Shown here: positions 56,260-64,000 of the stretch, piece after piece | How positions within the stretch are numbered: position 1 is the stretch's first letter | Layout: each line of letters opens with the position of its first letter | Assembly: GCF_017591425.1 (NCBI RefSeq) | Contig: NW_024464918.1 | Location: 12,708,001 to 12,772,000 of the forward strand | DNA: 64,000 bases | From: Ochotona curzoniae | Taxonomy: Eukaryota > Chordata > Mammalia > Lagomorpha > Ochotonidae | Reading direction: 5' to 3' | Translations under genes and position numbers: made by a program | The notes under the pieces: generated by a model | What the model saw: only the letters and a program-made list of their open reading frames with translations | Database searches by the model: none | What the model was told of the DNA's origin: nothing

Positions 56260-56515
56260 TAATCTCATTTTTAAGGGTTAAAAGAACTTATACTGCCCAT
56301 ATTCTTTGCAATCCTGAGATTCCAGTATGGGCAATCTCACATATTTCGAAGTGCACATAAGTGCCAAGGCATAGTACACATGGTCTTTGCATTTTTCAGG
56401 AGGTGATGCTATGAATCATGTGTGTTACAGACAGGATGCTGTAATGGGGATGTCAGTAATTTTTATTTATTTGAAGGCAGATTTTTTTAAAGGGTGTATC
56501 TATATATACACATAC
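56260..56515. other. Non-coding sequence, no feature recognised
   Basis: Contains a decayed ATTTATTTGAAGGCAG SINE-tail stub near 56463. Confidence 0.35.
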
Positions 56516-56517
56516 TT

Positions 56518-56797
56518 GAAGATTTATTTTCATGAGAAAGGCAATTTACAGAGAAGGGGAGAGAGATAGACAGAAAGAAAGATCTTCCATCTGTTAGTTC
56601 ACTCATGGCTGGAGCTGAGTCAGTCGTCCTGGTCTCCTGCACGGGTGCAGGGTCCCGAGGCTTTGGGCTGTCTTCCGCTTCTTTCCCAGGCCACAAGCAG
56701 GAAGCTGGATAGGAAATGGAACAACATGAATCGGTGCCCAAATGTGTTACTGGTGCTCAGAGGTAGAGGATTAGCCAGGAGAACCATTGTATTGGCC
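56518..56797 (-). mobile_element. C-SINE
   Basis: AAGATTTATTTTCATGAGAA start, AACCATTGTATTGGCC end. Internal deletion of about 40 nt. Confidence 0.82.
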
Positions 56798-56821
56798 AAC
56801 AACAACAACAACAACAACAAA
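56798..56821. repeat. (AAC)n microsatellite
   Basis: About eight CAA units between two SINEs. Confidence 0.95.
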
Positions 56822-56835
56822 AATGTATTTTTAAA

Positions 56836-57314
56836 AGATTGATTTATTTTACTTGAAAGTCAGTCACAGAGAGAGGCAGACAAAAAAAATCTTCCATTTG
56901 CTGGTTCACCACCTATATGGTTGCATTGGCCAGAGCTCTGATGGTCTGGAGCCAGGAGCTTCTTCCAGATTTCCCATGTGGGTACAGGGTCCCAAGGCTT
57001 TGGGCCATCCACCATTGCTTTCCCAAGCCACCAGCAGGGAATTGGACAGGAAGTGAAGCAGCCCACCCCTTTCAAAACACTCGCTGGGCCTGCTGCCAGT
57101 GACTCAGTGAGCTGTCCGAAAGGGGCAGAGCAAGCGACACCGCTCTTGGGTGAAGTGGTGGTGTGCTGTGCCGTCCGGCTTCAATCGGTGGTGTGACAAC
57201 GGCTTGGGGAAAAAAAAAAAAAGGAAGTGAAGCAGCCAGGACTCAAAGCAGCATTCATATGGGATGTTGGCACCAGTGGTAAAAGATTAACACACTACAC
57301 CACCACACTGACCC
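56836..57314 (-). mobile_element. C-SINE split by a snoRNA retrocopy
   Basis: Tail to body at 56836-57063 (AAAAGATTGATTTATTTTAC start). The head half resumes at 57223 and ends ACACCACCACACTGACCCC. The gap is exactly the inserted small-RNA copy plus its duplicated target. Confidence 0.9.
57065..57201 (+). ncRNA. H/ACA-box snoRNA retrocopy (poly(A), target-site duplication)
   Basis: About 137 nt with two hairpins and both boxes. In the 5' hairpin CCCCTTTC (57066-57073) pairs perfectly with GAAAGGGG (57118-57125), with an upper stem CACT/AGTG and CTGG/CCAG. The H box is AGAGCA (57127-57132, ANANNA). In the 3' hairpin ACACCGCT (57137-57144) pairs with GGTGGTGT (57187-57194, including G-T pairs) and TGAAG (57151-57155) with CTTCA (57179-57183), leaving a guide pocket. 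The ACA box is at 57196-57198, three nt before the expected 3' end. Thirteen A follow after 8 extra nt. AGGAAGTGAAGCAGCC at 57048-57063 and 57222-57237 is a perfect 16-bp target-site duplication. So an RNA of this type was copied in by L1 machinery. Host family and target are not assigned. A stop-gap alternative is a longer host-transcript fragment ending in the snoRNA. Whether this copy is expressed is unknown. Confidence 0.82.
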
Positions 57315-57315
57315 C

Positions 57316-57612
57316 TGAAAGGCAGAGTTTTATAGAGAGAGAAGGAGAGATAGATTTTTTTATCCGTTGATTCACCCTAAATGGCTGCAATAGCTAGGGT
57401 TGGTCCAAGCTGAAACCAGGAGCCTGTAACTTCATCCTGATCTCTCACATTGGTGGCAGAGACCATTACACGTGTGTCAAATGCCACTGCTTTCCCAGGT
57501 TCAGTGGCAGAGTGAAATTGGAAGTATAGCAACTGGGACTTGAGCAAGAGCCTACATGAAATGTGACCATTGCAGGTGGCAGCTTAACCCACTAAGCCAA
57601 AATGCTGGCTCC
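57316..57612 (-). mobile_element. Older C-SINE
   Basis: CTGAAAGGCAGAGTTTTATA start, ACTAAGCCAAAATGCTGGCT CC end. Confidence 0.8.
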
Positions 57613-58115
57613 AGTTTAGAGCTTTCTAAATATGGCTATGCCTAGTTAAACTTCTTAATGATTTAATTTCTTCATCTATAAATGAGAGTCATAACAGCTG
57701 CTACTTTCTAGAGTTGCTTTGGTTTTTCTTTAAGTTTAAAATTATTTTTAAAGCATTTAAATTCTCTGTTTGAAAGGCAGACACAGATATCTCTTATCCT
57801 TTGACTCCCCAAAGGCCTGAGACAGCCAGAGTTGTGCCAGATTGAAGCCAGGAGCCTGGAACTCATTCTGGGGGTCGCAGCTATTTGAACCATTATGTGC
57901 TGTCTCCCAGAATGCACGTTAGCAGGAAGCTGGAACCCAGAGTGGAGCTGGGACTTAAAGCCAGGCACTCTTAAAGGAACATGGGCATCCCAAGTTGCAC
58001 TTTAAGTAGTGCTCTCTAAAGACTTGCCCTTTTAAAGGCAGGTGACTAAATAAGCTAACTAAAAGCATTCAACATGTCTTGCACATGGCACTTACTGAAT
58101 AAATTATATCTCTTG
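57613..58115 (+). repeat. MIR split by an older C-SINE
   Basis: Left part to 57725 (TTAATTTCTTCATCTATAAA TGAG), right part from 58025 (CTTGCACATGGCACTTACTG AATAAA). The two parts are in MIR order. Confidence 0.6.
57738..58022 (-). mobile_element. Older C-SINE inside a MIR
   Basis: TCTGTTTGAAAGGCAGACAC near the start, AGAATGCACGTTAGCAGGAA GC in the body. Confidence 0.7.
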
Positions 58116-58229
58116 TCATCATTGTGGGTTAGTTTTGGCATCTTCCTGGAGATGCTAAAAAAGTTACAATGTTCAAGTCTATATACGAAGCCTCAGTCAT
58201 CACTGCTATGTGTCCCTGAGACCTACCTT

Positions 58230-58563
58230 TTTTTTTTTTAAGATTTATTTATTTTTATTACAAAGTCAGATATACAGAGAGGAGGAGAAACAGAGAGGAA
58301 GATCTTTCGTCCAATGGTTCACTCCCCAAGTGAGCGCAATGGCCGATGCTATGCTGATCTGAAGCCAGGATCCAGGAACTTCTTCCGGGGATCCCACATG
58401 GGTGCAGGATCCCAAGGCTTTGGGCTGTCCTCAACTGCTTTCCCAGGCCACAAGCAGGGAGCTGGATGGGAAGTGGAGCTGCCGGGATTAGAGCTGGCGC
58501 CCATATGGGATCCTGGCATGTTCAAGGCAAGGACTTTAGCTGCTAGGCCATGCTGCGGGGCCC
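58230..58563 (-). mobile_element. C-SINE with target-site duplication
   Basis: Poly(T), AAGATTTATTTATTTTTATT start, inverted head CCATGCTGCGGGGCCC. AGACCTACCTTTTTT (left) and AGACCTGCCTTTTTG (right) are the duplicated target. Confidence 0.95.
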
Positions 58564-58674
58564 AAGACCTGCCTTTTTGTGTTGACTTAGATATTAAGGC
58601 CTTTCCAGACAGGCTATAACAGCATCACATGGAATGCATTGAGCTTGATTTCAGGGATAGATATTGTGGTACAG

Positions 58675-58975
58675 GGTAAGCCACCGCATGGGACATCTGT
58701 GTTCTGTATTGGAGTGCCCGGTGCGAGTCAGCTACTGCGCAACTCTGACTCAGCTTGCTGGGAATGTGCTTAGGACTCAGTGAATGATGACTCAAGCACA
58801 TGATTCCAACCACTCACGAGGCAGAGCCACTGGAGCCTCCAGCTCCTGGCTTTGGCCTGGACTACCCTTGGCTAGTGCAAGCATTTGAATGGTAATGGAA
58901 AATATCTTTCTCTTACTCTTTACTCCCTGCCTGTCCTTTTCTGTCTGGTACTTGCCTTTCAAATACATTCTTTTT
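58675..58975 (+). mobile_element. Older C-SINE
   Basis: Head GTAAGCCACCGCATGGGACA, tail TGCCTTTCAAATACATTC. Confidence 0.85.
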
Positions 58976-58993
58976 AAAAATTTATCTATTCTG

Positions 58994-59142
58994 GGCTCGG
59001 CAGCATGGCCTAGTGGCTAAGGTCCTCGCCTTGAATGTGCTGGGATCCCATATGGTCGCCGGTTCTAATCCCAGCAGTTCTACTTCCTCTCTATCTCTCC
59101 TCCTCTCTGTATATCTGACTTTGTAATAAAAATAAAATAAAT
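58994..59142 (+). mobile_element. C-SINE with a large internal deletion
   Basis: Head GGGCTCGGCAGCATGGCCTA and B box GGTTCTAATCC run to CAGCAGTTCTACTTCC, then jump directly to the tail CTCTCTATCTCTCCTCCTCT. About 170 nt are absent. Target-like TTTTTAAAAAT-TCTATT sequence lies on both sides. Confidence 0.9.
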
Positions 59143-59143
59143 A

Positions 59144-59464
59144 TTTTTAAAAATCTATTTATTCTTATTGGAGAGTCAGATATACAGAAAGGAGAGACAG
59201 AGAGGAAGATCTTCCATCTGCTGATTCACTCCTCAGTTGGCCGCAAAGGCTAGAGCTGAACTGATCCGACTAGGAGCCAGGAACTTTTTCTGGATCTCCC
59301 AGGCGGGTGCAGGATCCCAAGGCTTTGGGCCATCCTTGACTGCTTTCCCAGGCTACAAGCAGGGAACTGGATGGGAAACTGGGGCACCAAGAACCGAACC
59401 AGTGCCTATATGAGATCCTTGCATGTGGCAATGACTTCAGCCACTAGCCTAACATGCTGGGTCC
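59144..59464 (-). mobile_element. C-SINE
   Basis: TTTTTAAAAATCTATTTATT start, TAACATGCTGGGTCC end. The deleted SINE sits in its A-rich tail. Confidence 0.9.
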
Positions 59465-59504
59465 TCAAATACATTTTTTAAAAATAATAAAAATAATATG
59501 ATCT

Positions 59505-59605
59505 CAGAATGCCTGGGTTCTAGCCTAAACTCTGATACTGACTTGCAGTCATGCCTCTTTGCTGAATCTCAAGGCTTCCTTTAGTTGAAAATATAGCTGA
59601 GAATT
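59505..59605 (+). repeat. MIR fragment
   Basis: AGAATGCCTGGGTTCTAGCC, TACTGACTTGCAGTCATGCC and a GCTGAATCTCAAGGCTTCC core. Confidence 0.5.
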
Positions 59606-59689
59606 ATGTGGTTGTTTTTCTGTGCATGCCCTAGGCTGACCTCTCTATGGTTGGTCTCTTAATATAACTAACTTTGTTGTTTGTTTGCT

Positions 59690-60125
59690 TGTTTTTTTAA
59701 GATTCATTTATTTTACTTAAGTCAGATTTTTACAAATTGAGAGAAGAAGAGAGAAAGATCTATCTGCTAGATTGCTCCCCAAATGGTCAGGCTAGCCAGG
59801 AGGTTCTTCTGTGTCTCCCAGGTTGGTGCAGGGACCCAAGGGTTTGAGCTGTCCTCGGCTGTTCCACTTCCCTTCCAGCAGCATGTGGGTGGCCTGGGAA
59901 AGCAGTGGAGGATGTCTCAAGTCCTTGGGCCTCTGCACTCATGTGAGAGATCCGGAAGAAGCTCTAAGCTCCTAGCTCTGGATTGGCTCAGCTCTGGCCA
60001 TTGTGGCCACTTGGGGAGTGAGCCAGCAGATGGAAGATCTCTCTGTGTGTAATCCTTTCTGTAAATCAGCCAGGGTGCTAGCAGTGCAGGTAGAGGATTA
60101 GCCTGTAGTTCAGTGCGCTGGCCTC
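59690..60125 (-). mobile_element. C-SINE split by an opposite-strand SINE piece
   Basis: Tail half at 59690-59862 (TTTTTTTAAGATTCATTTAT) and head half at 60072-60125 (GATTAGCCTGTAGTTCAGTG CGC). Confidence 0.7.
59865..60070 (+). mobile_element. C-SINE, 5'-truncated, nested
   Basis: ACTTCCCTTCCAGCAGCATG, GGGAAAGCAGTGGAGGATGT, GGGGAGTGAGCCAGCAGATG. No poly(A) tail remains. Confidence 0.75.
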
Positions 60126-60289
60126 CTCATGGAACTAACTTTGTGAAGTAGCTTTCATGAGGGCATTTCAAAATATTTGCAGAAAAATGGAATTAAAAGA
60201 TGAGTTTACTTTGTGCAAAAAAGTGTTTGAGATTCATACATATTCTTTGTAATATGCATTTCTCTTGAACTTTTTGTAAATTTTTATTT

Positions 60290-60595
60290 TAGAAAAGTTG
60301 AAAGAGTTAGAGAGAGATCCTCCATCTGCTGTCCCACCCCCAAATTGCCGCATCAGCCAGAGATGGGCTGATCCAAAGCAGTGAGCCAGGTGACTCTTAT
60401 TGGTCTCCCAACGCCATGGGCCATGCTCCCATGTGGTTTCAGGGGTCCAAGGACATTGCTATCTTTTCCTGCTTTTTCAGGCTGTCAGTCGGAAGCTGGA
60501 CTGCAAGTGGAGCTTCTGGGGATTGAACCAGCGTCCATGTGGCACTGGAGGCAAAAGATGAGCTTGCTATACCATGGCACTGGCTTCTCCCATGG
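60290..60595 (-). mobile_element. Older C-SINE
   Basis: ATTTTAGAAAAGTTGAAAGA start, ACCATGGCACTGGCTTC end. Confidence 0.75.
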
Positions 60596-60607
60596 ACGTT
60601 TTAGAGG

Positions 60608-60941
60608 CTTTTTTTTTTTAAGATTTATTTTTATTATTTTTTCATTGGAAAGGCAGATATACAGAGAGGAGAGACAGAGAGGAAGATCTTCCGTCCAATG
60701 ATTCACTCCCCAAGTGAGCGCAACGGTCGATGCTATGCTGATCCAAAGCCAGGAGCCTCTTCTGGGTCTCCCACGCGGGGGTGCAGGGTCCCAAAGCTTT
60801 GGGCTGTCCTCGACTGCTTTCCCAGGCCACAGGCAGGGAGCTGGAAGGGAAGCGGGGCTGCCGGGATTAGAACTGGCGCCCATATGGGATCCTGGGCGTG
60901 CAAGGCGAGGACCTTAATCACTTGCGCCACCGCGCCGGGCC
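60608..60941 (-). mobile_element. C-SINE, well preserved, GATCGATGC-type subfamily
   Basis: Poly(T) start, head GCGCCACCGCGCCGGGCCC. GAGGCTTTTTTT on both sides is the duplicated target. Very similar to 20502-20827, including the AGTGAGCGCAACGGTCGATG block. Confidence 0.96.
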
Positions 60942-61007
60942 CGAGAGGCTTTTTTTAATGTCTCATTTTACAGATTAGGAAACTGAGGTTCAGAGAGGAA
61001 ACAAACT

Positions 61008-61058
61008 GGATGTGAGGGCGATCTGGCTGCGACACCGGTCCTCCTCTAGCGGGGATGG
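61008..61058 (+). pseudogene. 7SK RNA fragment, 5' end joined to an inverted internal piece
   Basis: 61008-61034 (GGATGTGAGGGCGATCTGGC plus TGCGACA) equals nt 1-27 of 7SK RNA as I know it from human, with no mismatch. 61035-61058 is the reverse complement of 7SK about nt 153-176, one mismatch (61049). The next bases belong to a C-SINE tail. 7SK is a nuclear RNA that holds P-TEFb in check; this piece is a non-functional retroposed fragment. No promoter and no intact structure. Confidence 0.85.
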
Positions 61059-61127
61059 CTACAGAAGCTCTTTCTGTATCTCTTTCTGTCTGCCTTTTCA
61101 AGAAAAATAAACTTTAAAAAAAAAAAA
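61059..61127 (+). mobile_element. C-SINE tail fused to the 7SK fragment
   Basis: AGAAGCTCTTTCTGTATCTC, TTTCTGTCTGCCTTTTCAAG and a poly(A) end (61116-61127). The SINE head and body are absent. Confidence 0.7.
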
Positions 61128-61180
61128 TGGAGCTAGTTTTGGGTCTAGAGCTACACAGCTTGTAACAAAGCACCTTGGTT

Positions 61181-61610
61181 GAACCCGATTTCCATGGACC
61201 CAGTTCACTGAGTCCTGAGTGAACCGATTCAAGTAGGGGTTGTTGTTTTTCCCTCATGCCTTCCCTACGTCACACCTGTCTTCTAACCGCTGCTACCCCT
61301 GGAGCTGGGTTTACTAGGGCACAAGATTCCAGCATAGGTAGTACTGGTACCAAAGCCTTCATTTTATTTTCTGTTATTTTCCAAGCCCTAAAAATATGAA
61401 CTCCCTGGCCCACACAGCTCCCTTTGATCTCTCTTAGTCTGGTGGCTTCTCGATGGTTCTAGGTCATGTGGGTGTCGTGGAGGGGAGTAACCGTTTGAGG
61501 TTGGCATCACAGAGCGGTCAGATCGGAGTCGCAGCGCAGTTGGATTCACTGACCACACTGCAAGGGAGTAGCAGGCAGGCAGGCTAGCCAGAGGCTCCCA
61601 TCCAAAGGAT
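61181..61610. other. Non-coding sequence, no feature recognised
   Basis: Unique sequence between the chimera and the next SINE. Confidence 0.4.
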
Positions 61611-61611
61611 T

Positions 61612-61941
61612 CCTTTTTTTTTTTTTTAATATTTATTTATTTTTATTGGACAGTCAGAAATACAGAGAGGAGAGGAAGAAAGATCTTCCATTGCTAATTC
61701 ACTCCCCAAGTGGCCTCAGTGGCTTGAGCTCAGCCAATCTGAATCCAGGAACCAGGATCCTCCTCTAGATCTCCCATGTGGGTGCAGGGTCCCAAGGCTT
61801 TGCACCATCCTGGACTGCTTTCCCAAGCCACAAGCAGGGAGCTGGATGGGAAACAGGACAGCTGATTCAGGAACTGGCTCTCATATGGGATCCTGGTGCA
61901 TTCAAGGTGAGGACTTTAGCTACCAGGCTACTGTGCTGGGC
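61612..61941 (-). mobile_element. C-SINE with target-site duplication
   Basis: Poly(T), ATATTTATTTATTTTTATTG start, GGCTACTGTGCTGGGCCC end. CAAAGGATTCCT and CAAAGTATTCTT flank it. Confidence 0.93.
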
Positions 61942-62164
61942 CCGCAAAGTATTCTTGTCATTGCAGTATCTTCTCAGGATGACTTTCTCCCATGATTCAA
62001 CTGGTTTTATCCAATGATTTGCATATTTTTTGGTTGTGTTATTTTTTTGTTTGGATGGTTGGTTGATTGGTTTTTTTGGGCAGATCTGGAAATTCTTTAC
62101 CACCCTTAGTTTTCCTCACATTTTGCAGACTTTCCCCCTATCCTGGGACAGTCTTCCTTGAATA

Positions 62165-62307
62165 GCAGGGATCCAAGTACTTGATCCATCAGCCACTGCC
62201 TCCCTGACGCATCATAGGAAGCTGGACTGGAAATAGTGGAGCTGGGACCTGAACCTGGTGCTGACATGGAACCCCCTCTGCTCATGGATTAGTAAAACAG
62301 CTTGCCT
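62165..62307 (-). mobile_element. Older C-SINE head half
   Basis: GGGATCCAAGTACTTGATCC, CAGCCACTGCCTCCCTGACG and GCTGGGACCTGAACCTGGTG. Confidence 0.65.
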
Positions 62308-62309
62308 AA

Positions 62310-63335
62310 ACGGACCACCGTGGATATGATGGTCTGAGAAAGCTAGATTTGGTCTAATTCCTGCATGGTCCTAGAATGCCTTTTATCCCACAAATGCATA
62401 TAACATGCAAATCATGAGCTAAGTGTGGCCCAGCTGGTGGGCCAGAGCGGGTCACTGCTGCTTTCCGGTGGACGAAGAAGGGAAGAAACGCACGTAACGT
62501 AGGGAGTCAGGAGCCAGCAGTGATGTGGACAGGGTCCCGGGAGCAGTGCCCGCTGAGCTTCCCAGCAGCGAGCTGTGATGAGTTCTGGCTGCAGGGTGGC
62601 CAGCCTTCCTCGGCACACCCACTGTGAGGAAGGAACTGCTAGCCTGCCTTCTGCCTGTGGCCTGCTGCGATCCCAACCACCACACCCCCACACTCAAATC
62701 TGTTGGCTTCTCTGGTGCTGTGCTGACTCTGTTGTCAAATGGAAGGGTTGGACTGAGAGACGGCTCAGGCCTTTCCTCTCAAATCATATATATAAAAAAT
62801 GTTCAAAGGAACTGACACCTCTGAGAACAGGTGCACAGCCTATTTTCTCTCCACAGGAGGATTAAAATACCAATTAGGACACAAAAGCTGGGGAGCCAGG
62901 CTTGCCGACTTTCTTTCTGCCCCGTGGGGTTCCAGAGAAAGCTTGTCTGTGGTTTCACAGTGCTGGGAGCAGATGAGGAGATAAGATACAAGAGCAGAGA
63001 CCCTCAGGCCGGGAAATTCCTTTCCCATTAAAGCCACCTGGAGACCTCGGACAATCTGGGTCCTGACCCCAGTGAGATGGTGCAGGAGTGTGGAAACCCT
63101 CTGTAGATGTGTAGACGTCAGATGGCCTAAGTTTTCTGGGAGCTTCCTGTTCAACTCTGCCCCTTCTCCCTTGCCTGCAGCCGTAGCGCTGAAGCACCCT
63201 CACTGTGGCAAGACACCTCTACATGTTCTGCTCCCCACAGTCTCGCTTCCAACATCCATTCATTGGAGCACTAACAGGGAACAAAACAAGTGGTAACCGT
63301 GGCTATTGGCCCGGGGTCCAGAGGCCTTAGAAGAT
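62310..63335. other. SINE-free sequence, no feature recognised
   Basis: About 1 kb of unique sequence. No exon with splice context recognised. Confidence 0.4.
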
Positions 63336-63339
63336 GATC

Positions 63340-63440
63340 CCTTTCTAAAAATTGAGGTAAAATGTACATTACAAAGGATTGACCATTGGAACCTGGCTTG
63401 TGAGCACACCATTCAGTGGGATTAAGTGCGTGCACTCATC
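63340..63440 (+). mobile_element. Ancient L1 fragment
   Basis: AAAATTGAGGTAAAATGTAC ATTAC and CACCATTCAGTGGGATTAAG are standard landmarks of old L1 3' regions. Confidence 0.65.
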
Positions 63441-63449
63441 GGGGGTCCT

Positions 63450-63560
63450 GCCACAAGCAGGGAGCTGGAAGAGAAGTGAGACAGCCAGGACACGAACCAG
63501 TGCCGATATGGCATCCCAGTGAATGCAAGGGGAAGCCTTTAGCCACTAGGCTACCTGTTT
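63450..63560 (-). mobile_element. C-SINE head fragment
   Basis: CCACAAGCAGGGAGCTGGAA, CGAACCAGTGCCGATATGGC and GCCACTAGGCTACC, joined directly to L1 sequence on the left. Confidence 0.75.
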
Positions 63561-63576
63561 ACTAACAACTTAAAGG

Positions 63577-63871
63577 CAGTTTTTAAAGGTTGGTTATTTA
63601 CTTTTATTTGAAAATCAGAGAGAAGAAAGTTCTTTTTATCAGTTGGCTCACTCTCTGAATGCCCGCAACACCTAGAGCTAAGCTGGAGCCGCCTCTGGTC
63701 TCCCGCGTGGTGGCAGGGACCCAAGTATTTGCCTCACCACCACTGCCTCCTAGATTGTGCTGAGGCAGGAAGCTGGGTTGGAAACAGAGGAGTCAGATCT
63801 CACGCCAGGCACTCTGACATGAGCTGTGGGAATCCGCAGCTGGGTGTTCATCCACTGCACCACTCATCCCA
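63577..63871 (-). mobile_element. Older C-SINE
   Basis: TTTTTAAAGGTTGGTTATTT start, TGCACCACTCATCCC end. Confidence 0.8.
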
Positions 63872-63935
63872 GTATCCTGCATTTACAGTCAGGGAAACCA
63901 AGGCTGAAGAGATGAAATTTCCCGAGGTTTGGAAG
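63872..63935 (-). repeat. MIR fragment
   Basis: CATTTACAGTCAGGGAAACC AAGGCTGAAGAG, the reverse core. Confidence 0.5.
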
Positions 63936-64000
63936 AATATTTAAAGGCATGTAGTATATTTAAAGGGCTGTAGTACAAAGAAATGGTAAAGGTTTGAAAT

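Larger units (their letters stand above)
60955..61180 (-). repeat. MIR split by a small-RNA/SINE chimera
   Basis: CATTTTACAGATTAGGAAAC TGAGG up to 61007; resumes after 61127 with GAGCTACACAGCTTGTAAC. Confidence 0.7.

Noticed and set aside
58230..58563. Recent gene conversion between this SINE and 60608-60941
   Set aside because: They share the subfamily block but differ at many other positions, so common ancestry is enough.
1..64000. CRISPR array, operon, phage or other prokaryote-type system
   Set aside because: Repeats are dispersed retroposons with poly(A) tails and target duplications, and the one gene has spliceosomal introns. Nothing bacterial is present.
10400..64000. Neighbouring genes known near FABP6 in other mammals (for example PWWP2A, CCNJL)
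   Set aside because: I could not recognise any exon of them. From known distances they should lie outside the window.

Overview
This is mammalian nuclear DNA, most likely from a pika (Ochotona, Lagomorpha). The organism call rests on one abundant SINE: a tRNA-derived, about 320-bp element whose head carries an RNA polymerase III B box (GGTTCTAATCC) and whose tail reads AATAAAAATAAATAAATCTT. This is the lagomorph C-SINE, in a form that looks pika-like rather than rabbit-like. It occurs about 65 times on both strands, many copies nested in one another. Older mammalian repeats lie underneath: MIR, MER5-type DNA elements, L1 3' ends and MaLR LTRs.

The one protein-coding gene I can establish is FABP6 (ileal bile acid binding protein, gastrotropin), on the minus strand from about 10190 down to about 2940. 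All four exons are intact, every intron has GT/AG ends, and the exons add up to 128 codons plus a stop. A TATA box lies upstream, followed by an inverted repeat spaced by one base that has the form and position of the known FXR (bile acid receptor) element. A polyadenylation signal closes the gene. From synteny known in other mammals, the region right of 10.2 kb should be upstream intergenic DNA, or introns of a longer FABP6 transcript. I found no further exons there.

Layout: 0-2.9 kb, sequence downstream of FABP6. 2.9-10.4 kb, FABP6 and its promoter, with only one old SINE inside the gene. 10.4-31 kb, dense SINEs with two MaLR LTRs and an unresolved retrovirus-like block at 21.9-23.9 kb. 31-34.4 kb, SINE-free DNA. 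34.4-53.6 kb, dense SINEs and two copies of one LTR family in opposite orientation (36.3-37.1 kb plus; 51.7-52.4 kb minus, the latter with a polypurine tract and a stretch of internal sequence). 53.6-56 kb, SINE-free DNA. 56-64 kb, densely nested SINEs that contain two retroposed small-RNA sequences.

The most unusual items are those two small-RNA sequences. One is a complete H/ACA-box snoRNA copy at 57065-57201, with a poly(A) tail and a target-site duplication, inserted inside a SINE. The other, at 61008-61127, is a chimera: the first 27 nt of 7SK RNA, then an inverted internal piece of 7SK, then a SINE tail with poly(A). There is no CRISPR array, operon or bacterial-type system here, and most open frames in the window are chance frames or lie within repeats.
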